64,000 nucleotides of DNA from Pseudarthrobacter sp. PS3-L1 (GTDB lineage Bacteria; Actinomycetota; Actinomycetes; Actinomycetales; Micrococcaceae): contig NZ_JASISU010000003.1 of NCBI RefSeq assembly GCF_030063285.1, forward strand, positions 1 to 64,000. Reading direction: 5' to 3'. Position numbers and translations under genes: made by a program. Under the pieces are notes generated by a model that saw only the letters and a list, made by a program, of their open reading frames with translations, had not been told where the DNA came from and made no database searches. Below, piece by piece: positions 17,936 through 27,601 of this stretch; the first letter of the stretch is position 1; every line of letters starts with the position of its first letter.

Positions 17936-20900
17936 ATGCATCACTCATCCTGGAAACTGGCGCTGGGGACAGCGCTGTCAGTGGGGCTCATCGCCGCTCC
18001 CCTGATAGCGCTGCCCGCCATCGCTGTTGAAGCCGCGCCAGCGGCAGCGGGCAACTCACCCGTCACCATCAACGAGGCCTACCTGAGCGGAGGCAGCGCC
18101 GGCGCCGCTTTCACCAACAAATTTGTTGAGCTCTACAACTCCTCCGACGCAGCAGTGCCCCTGAACGGCTGGTCGCTGCAGTACCGATCGGCCACTTCCA
18201 CCGGAAATCCTTCTGGCGTCGTGCCCCTGAGCGGCAGCATCCCTGCCAAAGGCCACTTCCTGGTCCAGGGCGGAAGTAACGGCACCAACGGCGCCGCACT
18301 GCCCACCGCCGACGTCGTAGGAGGTGCGCTCAACCCGTCCGGCGGTGCCGGAACACTCATCCTGGCGAAGCAGGCAGGAGCCCTGGCGCTTCCTGCCGGG
18401 AACGTGATCGAGCCCGCAAACGTGGCGGATATTTTGGGCTACGGCACCACCAACACCTTTGAAACCGCAGCAGCCACGGCCCCTTCGGGCAATACTGATG
18501 TTCGCTCCCTCAACAGGGTTACCGGCGTGGATACCAACAGCAACGCCGCTGATTTCTCGCTCAACGCCAGCATCACGCCTACTGCGGCGAGTGGCGGAAC
18601 GGGTCCTGATCCAGATCCCACTCCTGACCCGGACCCCACACCAGCCCCGGATCCGACAACCCAGAGCATCGCAGAGATCCAAGGGACGGGGACGGACAGC
18701 CCCCTGGTGGGCGCCACAGTCACCACACGCGGCAAGGTCACAGCGACCTTCCCCACCGGCGGACTCAACGGCTACTACATCCAGACTCCCGGCACGGGCG
18801 GTGACCTCAATGCCACCAACCACTCCGCATCAGACGGGATTTTCGTTTACTCCCCCAGCACTGTAGCGGCTGTCCAGATGGGCGACTACGTCGAGATCAC
18901 CGGGGCTGTCGCCGAGTACTTTGGCATGACACAGGTGAACGTGACCGCCGCAACTGGGCTGACGAAGCTCACCGAGGCAGCTCCAGAGGTCAAGGCAACG
19001 CCGTTTACCCTTCCGGCAAACGACACATTCCGGGAATCCCTGGAAGGCATGCTCCTTGCCCCGCAAGGACCCCTGACCGTCACGGATAACTACACCCTGA
19101 ACCAGTACGGTGAAATTGGACTGGCAGGTGGCACCACAGCGCTGGTCCAGCCCACCGCCGTCGCACCTTTCGGCTCCCCCGAGTACACGGCAGCTGTGGC
19201 AGACAATGCCGTCCGCGGCATCAAACTCGACGATGGGTCCAGTACCAATTTCCTCAAGGACGCCACCACCAAGGCCGAGGTCCTGCCGTACCTGACCACA
19301 GCTGATCCGGTCCGCGTTGGCTCACCGGCAACCTTCACCACCAACGTAGTCCTGGGTTACGCAAACAACGCCTGGAAACTGCAGCCGCTGACGCACCTCA
19401 CCGCAGCAAACAAGGACACTGTGCAGCCGGCGTCGTTCGGGGCAACCCGAACCGAGTCACCCCAGGCTGTCGGTGGCAACGTCAAGATCGCCTCCTTCAA
19501 CGTGCTGAACTACTTCCCCACCACCGGTGACACGCTGGCAGGATGCAGGTTCTATTCAGACCGTGCGGGTAACCCCATCACCGTCAGCAGCGGCTGCAAC
19601 GCCCGCGGAGCCGCCACCGCCGAGAACTTTGAACGCCAGCAGGCCAAAATCGTTGACGCCATCACCAAGGCCGGCGCAGACGTTGTCACCCTGATGGAAA
19701 TCGAAAACTCCGCCCAGTTCGGCAAGAACCGCGATGACGCACTGGCCAAGCTGGTGGATGCCCTCAACATTGCGACCCCCGGCATCTGGGACTATGTCCG
19801 CACACCTGCCAACGCTCCTCCGCTGAGCAATGAAGACATGATCCGCACGGCCTTCATCTTCAAGAAAGCAGTTGTGGAAACGGTGGGCGAATCCATCATC
19901 CACAACGACACAACAGCATTTGCTACGGCCCGCAAACCGCTGGCGCAGGTCTTCAAACCTGTAGGCGGCAGTGCCGACACCGAGTTCATCGCCATTGCGA
20001 ACCACTTCAAGTCCAAGGGCTCCGCCGCGACACCCGACGACACTGACAAGGGCCAGGGCGCCTCAAACCTGGCACGCACGGCACAGGCAACATCCCTGCT
20101 GGGCTTCACGCAGGAACTCCAGAAATCCAAGGGCACCGACAAGGTTTTCCTGATTGGTGACTTCAACTCCTACGGCTACGAAGACCCGATCAACGTCCTT
20201 ACCTCTGCCGGGTATGTGAACCAGGACAACAAAGCACGTAACACCGACGGCTCCGCCAAACACTCCTACCTCTTCGGTGGACTGGTGGGCTCCCTGGACC
20301 ACATCCTGGCCTCACCCGCAGCCGACGCTGTGGTGACAGGTGCGGACATCTGGAACATCAACTCCGTTGAATCAGTCGCCCTCGAGTACAGCCGTTTCAA
20401 CAACAACGTCACCAACTACTACGAACCCAACCAGTTCCGCGCCAGCGACCACGACCCTGTAGTGGTGGGCATGAACCTGGAATCGGCCCCGTCCAGCGTT
20501 GACCTGAACTTCCTGAACATCAACGACTTCCACGGCCGTATTGACGCCAACACCGTGCAGTTCGCTGGCACCATCGAGAAGCTCAAGGCCGCTGCAACCC
20601 CGGGCGCCACAGCGTTCCTCTCTGCCGGAGACAACGTGGGCGCGTCACTGTTCGCGTCCTCCGTTGCCAAGGACCAGCCCACCATCGACGTACTGAACAC
20701 CCTGGAACTGAAGGCATCCGCCGTAGGCAACCACGAGTTCGACGGCGGCTGGCCAGACCTCAGGGACCGCATCATCGCTGATGGCACCAACGCGAAGTTC
20801 CCCTACCTGGGAGCCAACGTCTACGCCAAGGGCACCACCACCCCGGTACTTCCGGAGTACACCGTCCTGGACATGAACGGCATCAAGGTCGCGGTGATCG

Positions 20901-22489
20901 GCACCGTTACCCAGGAAGTTCCCTCACTGGTCACCCCGGGCGGCATCGCTGACCTGGACTTCGGTGACCCGGTCGAAGCCATCAACCGGACAGCTGCGAA
21001 AATCACTGCCGAAAACCTGGCGGACATCATCGTCGTGGAAGACCACGACGGCGCCGGCGCAGGAACTCCCGACGGTGCAACCCTGGAGCAGGAAGTCGCA
21101 GCAGGCGGGCCCTTCGCCAAGCTTGTGACCGAAACCTCCGCTGACGTGGACGCCATCTTCACCGGCCATACGCACAAGGAATATGCCTGGAACGCTCCCG
21201 TTCCCGGCGTCGAGGGCAAGACCCGCCCGATCGTCCAGACCGGCAACTACGGCGAGAACATCGGCCAGATCCAGCTCACCATCGACACTGCCACCAAGGA
21301 AGTTACCGAGTCCAAGGCCGGCAACGTCAAGCGCAGCACCGAACCCGCCGCAGACCTTATCGCCACCTACCCCCGCGTTGCCGCGGTGGATGGGATCGTA
21401 AAGAAAGCACTGGCAGATGCCGCAGTAGTGGGCAACCAGCCCATCGGCTCGATCACCAAGGACATCACCACGGCGTTCACCGCAGATCCCGCGGGCGGAC
21501 CAGCCAAGCGCGATGACCGTGGCAGCGAGTCCACCCTGGGCAACCTCGTCGCGGACTCCCTGCTGGATTCCTTGAAGTCCGCGGACCTCGGTGGCGCCGA
21601 AATCGGCGTCGTCAATCCCGGTGGGCTGCGCAACGAGCTGTACTACGCGCCCGATGGCACCATCACTTACGCAGAAGCCAATGCGGTGCTGCCGTTCGTG
21701 AACAACCTCTGGACCACGTCGCTGACAGGTGCGCAGGTCAAGACGCTCCTGGAGCAGCAGTGGCAGACCAACGCCGATGGTACGGTACCCAGCCGCGCCT
21801 ATCAGCAGCTGGGCCTGTCCAAGAACGTGAACTACACCTACGACGCAGCCCGCGCCGCCGGTGACCGGATCACCGCCATCCGGGTCAACGGATCACTGAT
21901 TGACCCGGCAAAGGCCTACCGGATCGGAACATTCAGCTTCCTGGCAACAGGCGGCGACAACTTCCGGATCTTCACGCAGGGCGCCAACACCAAGGACTCA
22001 GGACTCGTGGACCGCGACGCCTGGATCAGCTACCTGCAGAAGAGCAGCCCCGTCGCGCCGGACTTTGCCCGTCGCACCGTGGCCGTGGTCAACACCACCG
22101 CCGCTGAGGTAAAGCCAGGAGCAGCCATCACCCTGGCTATCTCCAAGCTGGACCTGACCTCGGTAGGCAGCCCAGCCAACAAAACCCTGGCAGCAACGTT
22201 CACCGACGCTGCAGGGAAAGTTACCCAGCTGGGAACGGTACCCGTCAGCGCCGGAGCCGCACGTGTGAACCTCGCTGTTCCCGCCGGTGCAGCAGCCGGT
22301 GCCGGAACACTGACCCTGACCGCAGCCGAATCGGGCACAGTGGTCAAGGCCGAGGTCAAGGTGGGCGCAAGCACTCCAGCCCCACCAGTCTGCAAGGCCC
22401 CGGTCAAGCCAAGCAAGTGGTACGACGTGCTGGGCTGGATCCGCTACGGCATTGCCTGGGTCCAATACCAGGTGTGCCTGCGAGGCTAG
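17936..22489 (+). CDS. Secreted nuclease (ExeM/NucH-like) fused to 5'-nucleotidase
   Basis: This very large extracellular protein (1517 residues) starts with a signal peptide (basic MHHSSWK, then a hydrophobic stretch ending near AIAVEAAPAAA). Domains in order: lamin-tail-like (about 40-170), a Pro-Asp linker (about 224-240), an OB-like region, an endonuclease/exonuclease/phosphatase domain (ASFNVLNYF near 518, LMEIEN, LIGDFNSYG near 740, SDHDPVV near 836), a metallophosphatase 5'-nucleotidase (NDFHGRID near 861, GDNVGAS, GNHEFDGG, GHTHKEY near 1077) and its C-terminal substrate domain (NPGGLRNELYY near 1226). It should cut extracellular DNA and dephosphorylate the resulting nucleotides. No LPXTG motif is present; the C-terminus ends with a short Trp-rich segment between two cysteines. 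The start at 17936 has GGAG five bases upstream. Confidence 0.9.
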   Translation: MHHSSWKLALGTALSVGLIAAPLIALPAIAVEAAPAAAGNSPVTINEAYLSGGSAGAAFTNKFVELYNSSDAAVPLNGWSLQYRSATSTGNPSGVVPLSGSIPAKGHFLVQGGSNGTNGAALPTADVVGGALNPSGGAGTLILAKQAGALALPAGNVIEPANVADILGYGTTNTFETAAATAPSGNTDVRSLNRVTGVDTNSNAADFSLNASITPTAASGGTGPDPDPTPDPDPTPAPDPTTQSIAEIQGTGTDSPLVGATVTTRGKVTATFPTGGLNGYYIQTPGTGGDLNATNHSASDGIFVYSPSTVAAVQMGDYVEITGAVAEYFGMTQVNVTAATGLTKLTEAAPEVKATPFTLPANDTFRESLEGMLLAPQGPLTVTDNYTLNQYGEIGLAGGTTALVQPTAVAPFGSPEYTAAVADNAVRGIKLDDGSSTNFLKDATTKAEVLPYLTTADPVRVGSPATFTTNVVLGYANNAWKLQPLTHLTAANKDTVQPASFGATRTESPQAVGGNVKIASFNVLNYFPTTGDTLAGCRFYSDRAGNPITVSSGCNARGAATAENFERQQAKIVDAITKAGADVVTLMEIENSAQFGKNRDDALAKLVDALNIATPGIWDYVRTPANAPPLSNEDMIRTAFIFKKAVVETVGESIIHNDTTAFATARKPLAQVFKPVGGSADTEFIAIANHFKSKGSAATPDDTDKGQGASNLARTAQATSLLGFTQELQKSKGTDKVFLIGDFNSYGYEDPINVLTSAGYVNQDNKARNTDGSAKHSYLFGGLVGSLDHILASPAADAVVTGADIWNINSVESVALEYSRFNNNVTNYYEPNQFRASDHDPVVVGMNLESAPSSVDLNFLNINDFHGRIDANTVQFAGTIEKLKAAATPGATAFLSAGDNVGASLFASSVAKDQPTIDVLNTLELKASAVGNHEFDGGWPDLRDRIIADGTNAKFPYLGANVYAKGTTTPVLPEYTVLDMNGIKVAVIGTVTQEVPSLVTPGGIADLDFGDPVEAINRTAAKITAENLADIIVVEDHDGAGAGTPDGATLEQEVAAGGPFAKLVTETSADVDAIFTGHTHKEYAWNAPVPGVEGKTRPIVQTGNYGENIGQIQLTIDTATKEVTESKAGNVKRSTEPAADLIATYPRVAAVDGIVKKALADAAVVGNQPIGSITKDITTAFTADPAGGPAKRDDRGSESTLGNLVADSLLDSLKSADLGGAEIGVVNPGGLRNELYYAPDGTITYAEANAVLPFVNNLWTTSLTGAQVKTLLEQQWQTNADGTVPSRAYQQLGLSKNVNYTYDAARAAGDRITAIRVNGSLIDPAKAYRIGTFSFLATGGDNFRIFTQGANTKDSGLVDRDAWISYLQKSSPVAPDFARRTVAVVNTTAAEVKPGAAITLAISKLDLTSVGSPANKTLAATFTDAAGKVTQLGTVPVSAGAARVNLAVPAGAAAGAGTLTLTAAESGTVVKAEVKVGASTPAPPVCKAPVKPSKWYDVLGWIRYGIAWVQYQVCLRG

Positions 22490-22550
22490 GCGTAGAACGC
22501 TGGGCGCAGAGGCTGGGCGCAGTGGCTAAGGGCAGCAGCTCACCACCACT

Positions 22551-23068
22551 GGACATGCCCAATCTCTAGACCCGCACCGATGAGCATGCCCGTCCCAGGG
22601 TTGCAGCGATGGACATGAAAGTTCGTGTCCACTGCTCAGCCCCAGGGATGGGCATGCTCATTTTTTGCAGGAATCCCAATCAGGGCCCAGGCCACGTCTC
22701 CTGTGGGCGTGCTCACTTCGTGGGCGCAGCACCAGTGGACATGCTCATTTCGTGGGCGCAGCACCAACGGGCGTGCCCGTTCCTTGGCTTCAGTACTGGA
22801 CATGGCAGATCTTGCCCACGCTTCAGGTCCAGGGCTGGACATGTCTGTCTACAACGGCGGAAAGTTCGGCTCTGCCTACGGAAAGTTGGACATGCCCGAT
22901 TCTTAGCTCAGGCCATGAGCATGCGCCACCATGTCCATTCCTTGGAGCTTGGAATGAGCATGTCCGTTTCTGGGGCACGGCGGCGTGAGTGCACATGTCC
23001 ATTCCTGTGCCCGGACAGTGGACAAAACAGACTATGTCCAGAGCTGGAGTCCAGATACGAACATGTCC
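22551..23068. repeat. Array of ~16 degenerate palindrome-centred repeats
   Basis: The whole gap between two convergent genes is filled by a repeated motif: a 10-bp imperfect palindrome, consensus GRRCATGYYC, usually followed by RTTYCTTGG. Core starts are 22551, 22582, 22611, 22650, 22705, 22737, 22769, 22798, 22837, 22888, 22917, 22927 (partial), 22956, 22991, about 23028 (weak) and 23059. Most steps are 29-32 bp, with some near 39 or 51-55. Two neighbouring units share an exact 18-bp stretch (22717-22734 and 22749-22766, offset 32). The step is not a multiple of three and the reading frame shifts between units, so it is not a protein repeat. The function is unknown. Confidence 0.75.
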
Positions 23069-25081
23069 TCAGGGGAGGTGCAGGATGTCCCGCGCGATCT
23101 CATCGGCGTCCCGGATGGTTCGTTGCCCGCTGGCATAGATTGGTCCCGAGGCCTGCTGGGCCTCGGCTGCAATCGCTGTCCCCCACTGGGTGGCTGAAAG
23201 TTGCAGGCCCAGGACGTACATCCCTTCGGTCACGGCCCCGCTGATACCCAGTGCACGGTAGGGGTGCGGCTCGACGTCGAGCCCGGAGGACTCAACGGGC
23301 TGCCCCTCCGGTGTCATCATGAGGCGCGGGCGGACCAGGCCCTCGCGCAGCAACTGCTGCAGAAGGGGCGAATCGTTCACTCCCACGCGGTTCGCCGGAG
23401 CCAGGGCCTCCACCATGGTCCTGGCTCGGACGCCACCGCCGGAAACCCACGGCGAGGTGGCTGTGAAAGCACCGGTCACCCGGTCCACGCCAAAGCTCGG
23501 ATCCGGCCCGACGAAACTCACGACGCCGGCGCGCACCAGGGCAGCGAGCTGTTCGGCCCGGAGCGCGGGCGGGCCGCTGGCCAAACCCTCGACAAATGAC
23601 TCGAACCAACCGCGCAGCCCGGACATCCACGACTCATCCGTGATTCCACCGTCGGCCACAATGGATTTGAGCACGGATCGCCCGTGGTGCAGGGCCCCAA
23701 TGGTCATCTTCAGCGGGTCATGTTCACCGCGCGCGGATCGGAGGGCATCGTCGCGCAGGTAATCGACGACCGCGGCATCAAGTTCGCGGCGTGAGGAAAA
23801 GGACCGCCCGGCCAGAGGAGCCGCCAGAGCCAGCAGCTCCAGCCGATGGGCCGGTGGGACGTGCACGGCAAGGACGGAGTCCACCGTGTCTTCCCACTTC
23901 CCGGCAGCGTGCGAGCGCAGCCGCAACGCTTCATCGAGCGCCACCAAAAAACCCGCCGGGTCCGTGACCGCGTCCGGTTGGGCGTTGACCAGCGTCGAAT
24001 AGTAGGCCCACAGCGCATCCCGATGCAGCAGAGGCCACAGATCGTGATCGAATCCCGGCTGCACACCTGAGACGGCCAGCCGCTTCAGAGCCTCAGGGGT
24101 GAGGTACCGCAGCGTGACCGACGTGGGGTAGTACCCCTGCAGCGTAGCCTTGGTCCGGTAGGGGGTGCCCCGCCGCGAGGCAGCAATGATGACGGGCTCG
24201 GTACCGGAGCGGACGTATTCAAGGGCACTACCCTCCCCGACAAAGCTGCCACCGCGGCCCTCCGTCAGCTGACCCATCACGTCAAAGAAGTTGAGGCCCA
24301 TGCCACGCACCAGCACGGGCTCCCCTGCCGGGATGGCTGACCAGTCGACGTCGGCAGGAACAGCCGGCGGGACATAGAGCAGGCCCAAGCTCTCCGCTGC
24401 GCCCCGCAATGCGCGTTGTTCAAGGTTGAGCAACGATTCCACATGACCCAGGGCCAGCACCACAGAATCGACAGCCAGTAGGGTTCCAGACCCGAGGACG
24501 ACGGCGAACCCACCGGCCGCCTGCTTGTGCACTGCCGTCGCACGGTCCTCGTGGAAGGCGACGCTGACGCCGTCGGGCAGGTTCTGCAGCAGAGCGTCAA
24601 GAGTGCTGCGAAGGTAACGGCCATAGAGCGCGCGGCTAGGAAATCCTGTACTTTCCAACCCTGCCAGTTCGGCGCGTTCTGCCGCATTGAGCCCCGCCTC
24701 GGGGGACACCCTCTGGCTGGACCGCCACTGATCAAAGGTGGTGCCAGCAAGGGCCGGCGCCAGTGCCGCTTCAGGTCCTGATTCCGGACAACCGGCTGCG
24801 GCTGCGGCTGCGGACGGGGACGCGGGCGCGGGCGGGGACGGGCTGGGAACGACTGTGGGATAAAACGACTGGGTGTTCATCAGGAACAGGCGCGATTGGT
24901 CTGGCCGCCAGACGTGCCCTGGACCGGCCGGATACGGATCAACAATGTCTACGTGCAGCGATGCGCCGGGGGCGTGCTCACCGGCATTGGCGGCCCAGTT
25001 GGCCAGCAGGCGTTCCAGGACGCTGGTTCCCCTGGGGCCTGCCCCAATGATGACCGTCCTGATGCTCTGCGAAGTTCCCAC
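23069..25081 (-). CDS. FAD/NAD(P)-binding protein
   Basis: The protein has about 670 residues with a dinucleotide-binding motif at its N-terminus (TVIIGAGPRGTSVLERLL) and a second conserved segment VDIVDPYPAGPGHVWRPDQS, as in the FAD-NAD(P)-binding family PF13454. A low-complexity Pro/Ser/Ala insert lies near residues 75-110. Later parts (ASRRGTPYRTKA, YVLGLQLSATQWGTAIAAEA) continue the family pattern. It is probably a cytoplasmic flavoprotein of unknown substrate, possibly a hydroxylase-like enzyme. The start is uncertain: GTG at 25081 (VGTSQSIRTV) puts the Rossmann motif at the usual distance, but its ribosome binding site is weak. The gene is divergent from the S9 peptidase, and its 3' end abuts the repeat array. 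Confidence 0.75.
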   Translation of the reverse strand: MGTSQSIRTVIIGAGPRGTSVLERLLANWAANAGEHAPGASLHVDIVDPYPAGPGHVWRPDQSRLFLMNTQSFYPTVVPSPSPPAPASPSAAAAAAGCPESGPEAALAPALAGTTFDQWRSSQRVSPEAGLNAAERAELAGLESTGFPSRALYGRYLRSTLDALLQNLPDGVSVAFHEDRATAVHKQAAGGFAVVLGSGTLLAVDSVVLALGHVESLLNLEQRALRGAAESLGLLYVPPAVPADVDWSAIPAGEPVLVRGMGLNFFDVMGQLTEGRGGSFVGEGSALEYVRSGTEPVIIAASRRGTPYRTKATLQGYYPTSVTLRYLTPEALKRLAVSGVQPGFDHDLWPLLHRDALWAYYSTLVNAQPDAVTDPAGFLVALDEALRLRSHAAGKWEDTVDSVLAVHVPPAHRLELLALAAPLAGRSFSSRRELDAAVVDYLRDDALRSARGEHDPLKMTIGALHHGRSVLKSIVADGGITDESWMSGLRGWFESFVEGLASGPPALRAEQLAALVRAGVVSFVGPDPSFGVDRVTGAFTATSPWVSGGGVRARTMVEALAPANRVGVNDSPLLQQLLREGLVRPRLMMTPEGQPVESSGLDVEPHPYRALGISGAVTEGMYVLGLQLSATQWGTAIAAEAQQASGPIYASGQRTIRDADEIARDILHLP

Positions 25082-25143
25082 GGAGTCCAGAGTATCGGCT
25101 TGTGACTTGCAGCCGGTGCGCAAGTGTTGTTTGGATATAGCCC

Positions 25144-27372
25144 ATGACCACCACCGAAGCTGATCCAACGCCCGAGGCCACCCCCAACGGCGCCGCCCCT
25201 GAGCCCACCGATGAGAACATCTGGCTGGAGGACATCTACGGAGAGGGACCGCTGGCCTGGGTTCGGGAACAGAATGCCCGTACAGAGGACCTGCTGGAAG
25301 ATGCGGCATACGGCACCCTCGAAGAAAGCATCCTGGAGGTCTTGGACTCCACCGATCGAATTGCCATGGTGGGCAAGCGGGGCAGTTGGTATTACAACTT
25401 CTGGAAAGATCAGCACAACCCCAGGGGCCTCTGGCGGCGCACCACCTGGGAGAGTTACCAGGAGGACACCCCGGAGTGGGACGTGCTGGTGGACTTCGAT
25501 GCGCTGTCCGCGGCTGAGGGCACCGAATGGGTTTTCCATGGCGCCACTTTCTTGCGGCCGGCAGCTGGCGCTGACCACCGCTTTGCCCTGCTGGCGCTCT
25601 CCCCCGACGGTGGCGATGCGAACCGCTACCGCGAGTTCGACGTCGAGACGCGCAGTTTCGTGGAACCCACCGAGGGTGGTTTTGACCTGCCGACCGCCAA
25701 GGGCAACGTCTCCTGGCTAGATGCCGACACGCTGCTGGTCTCCTCTACCGCAGAGGGACTTCCCGTCACCACGTCCTCCTATGCCCGGACCGCCGTCCAG
25801 CTCACGCGTGGGCAGTTGCTGGCTGACGCACCCCGGATTTTCGAGGTCGCAGCGGACCATATGCTGGCCACAGTGGTCCACGATTCGACGCCGGGCTACG
25901 AGCGCACATTCTCGGTGGACTACATCGACTTCTTCAACCGCTCCACGGCGCTCAGGACAGCGGATGGCTGGACCACGCTGGACATCCCCACGGACGTTGA
26001 TGCCAGCGCCCACCGCGACTGGCTGCTCCTGCGGCCCCAGGGCGACTGGACTGTCGGAGACACCACATACCCGGGCGGGTCGCTGCTGGCCGCGGACTTT
26101 GATTCCTTTATGGCCGGCGCGCGCAACCTGTCAGTGCTGTTCACGCCTGACAGCCAGACGTCCCTGCAGTCCTGGAGCTGGACCCGTAATTTCCTCCTGC
26201 TGAACCTGCTCCGCGATGTCTCTTCTGAAATCCACGTCCTGGACCCGTCGCGGGCCGGCAGCAGCACATGCTCGCTGCCGGGCGCGTGGGCATCCAGCCT
26301 CCTCGATGCCTGCCCACCGCTGCATGACGTCAACGCCTATGCCGTCGACGACGAAGACGAGGCTGAAGACGCGGGCAACGACTTCTGGCTTATCGCCACC
26401 GGCTTTACCACCCCCAGCACACTGATGCGCGGCACCCTGCAGAGGCAGGGAACGGACGACGGCGGCACCACCGTGGTGAGCGAGCATGCGGTAGTGAAGG
26501 CCTCGCCGTCGTTCTTCCTCGACGATGACTACGAGGTCCAGCAGCACTTCGCGACCTCTGCCGACGGTACCAAGGTGCCCTACTTCCAAGTGGCGTCCAA
26601 GGACCTGATCCTGGACGGCCAGAATCCCACGCAGCTTTCCGGCTACGGCGGCTTTGAGATCTCCCGTACACCTGCGTACAGCGGCACCATTGGACGGGCC
26701 TGGCTGGAACGCCGGAGCGAGCCGGTGGCCGGCGTGGATGGTGCTGAACCGCACTCCCGCGGCGGGGTCTTTGTGGTGGCGAACATCCGCGGTGGCGGCG
26801 AATACGGCCCGTCCTGGCACCGGGCGGCCCTGCAGGAAAAACGCCACCGCGCCTACGAGGACTTTGCGGCAGTGGCCCAGCATCTGATCAGCCGCGGCGT
26901 GACCTCCCGTGATCGCCTTGGCTGCGTGGGCGGCTCCAATGGTGGGCTGCTGGTAGGCAACATGCTGACGCAGTACCCGGAACTCTTTGGCGCAGTGTCC
27001 TGCGGTGTGCCATTGCTGGACATGCGCCGTTACACCAAGCTCTCCGCCGGGTACTCGTGGATTGCCGAATACGGGGATCCAGATCAGGCTGAACAGTGGG
27101 ACTTTATCCAGACCTTCTCCCCGTACCACCTGCTGCGCGATGGTGTGGAATACCCTGAAACGTTCATCTGGACCGCCACTTCTGATGACCGGGTAGGCCC
27201 CGTCCAGGCCCGCAAGATGGCTGCCCGGATGCAGGCCATGGGGATCCGCAACGTCTGGTTCCATGAAGCGCTGGAGGGCGGGCACGCCGGCGCCTCGGAC
27301 AACCGCCAGGCGGCTGCGCTGCAGGGCAGAAGCCAACATTTCCTGTGGCGGGCGCTGGCTGGCGGCGTCTAG
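25144..27372 (+). CDS. S9 family peptidase (prolyl oligopeptidase-like)
   Basis: This is a 742-residue serine peptidase. The N-terminal part is a beta-propeller (WLEDIYGEGPLAWVREQNART at about 27-47 is the usual family opening). The C-terminal alpha/beta hydrolase domain carries the nucleophile serine in GGSNGG (near 599), the acid in TSDDRVG (near 681) and the histidine in EGGHAG (near 712), with the NIRGGGEYG oxyanion-loop segment. No signal peptide is seen, so a cytoplasmic role in cleaving proline-containing peptides is likely. The start is an ATG about 60 bases from the divergent flavoprotein gene. Confidence 0.92.
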   Translation: MTTTEADPTPEATPNGAAPEPTDENIWLEDIYGEGPLAWVREQNARTEDLLEDAAYGTLEESILEVLDSTDRIAMVGKRGSWYYNFWKDQHNPRGLWRRTTWESYQEDTPEWDVLVDFDALSAAEGTEWVFHGATFLRPAAGADHRFALLALSPDGGDANRYREFDVETRSFVEPTEGGFDLPTAKGNVSWLDADTLLVSSTAEGLPVTTSSYARTAVQLTRGQLLADAPRIFEVAADHMLATVVHDSTPGYERTFSVDYIDFFNRSTALRTADGWTTLDIPTDVDASAHRDWLLLRPQGDWTVGDTTYPGGSLLAADFDSFMAGARNLSVLFTPDSQTSLQSWSWTRNFLLLNLLRDVSSEIHVLDPSRAGSSTCSLPGAWASSLLDACPPLHDVNAYAVDDEDEAEDAGNDFWLIATGFTTPSTLMRGTLQRQGTDDGGTTVVSEHAVVKASPSFFLDDDYEVQQHFATSADGTKVPYFQVASKDLILDGQNPTQLSGYGGFEISRTPAYSGTIGRAWLERRSEPVAGVDGAEPHSRGGVFVVANIRGGGEYGPSWHRAALQEKRHRAYEDFAAVAQHLISRGVTSRDRLGCVGGSNGGLLVGNMLTQYPELFGAVSCGVPLLDMRRYTKLSAGYSWIAEYGDPDQAEQWDFIQTFSPYHLLRDGVEYPETFIWTATSDDRVGPVQARKMAARMQAMGIRNVWFHEALEGGHAGASDNRQAAALQGRSQHFLWRALAGGV

Positions 27373-27447
27373 GGACGGCACACCGTCAGGCCGTTTTGCG
27401 CTCCATGGCCCAGTCTGCGTATTCTTGGTGGGCTGGGAACAGCAAAT

Positions 27448-27535
27448 GGAGACGTGCCAGAGCGGCCGAATGGGCTTCACTGCTAATGAAGTGTGGGGCA
27501 CAACTCCACCGGGGGTTCAAATCCCCCCGTCTCCG
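27448..27535 (+). tRNA. tRNA-Ser (anticodon GCU)
   Basis: This is a class II tRNA with acceptor GGAGACG/CGTCTCC, anticodon stem CTTCA/TGAAG with loop CTGCTAA giving GCU (reads AGC and AGU), a long variable arm and discriminator G. Confidence 0.95.
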
Positions 27536-27540
27536 CGTTT

Positions 27541-27567
27541 GGCCCCGATCATTGATCGGGGCCTTTT
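27541..27567 (+). terminator. Intrinsic terminator after tRNA-Ser(GCU)
   Basis: A near-perfect inverted repeat, GGCCCCGATCA and TGATCGGGGCC, flanks a single T and is followed by TTTTG. Confidence 0.9.
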
Positions 27568-27601
27568 GCGTACCCGCCCGGACCCTGGCGCTTTTCGGCC
27601 G

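Noticed and set aside
22551..23068. CRISPR array
   Set aside because: The repeated unit is only about 10-19 bp, imperfect in nearly every copy, the intervening segments are partly similar to one another, spacing varies from 29 to 55 bp, and no cas gene is nearby.
22551..23068. Match of the palindromes to the eukaryotic p53 half-site pattern RRRCWWGYYY
   Set aside because: No such protein exists in bacteria; the resemblance comes from the short symmetrical motif.
22609..23244. Open frame of about 210 codons across the repeat array (plus strand), and a shorter one on the minus strand
   Set aside because: Repeat steps of 29-32 bp shift the frame between units, composition is Cys/His/Arg-rich without a plausible fold, and the frame runs into the antisense of the flavoprotein gene.
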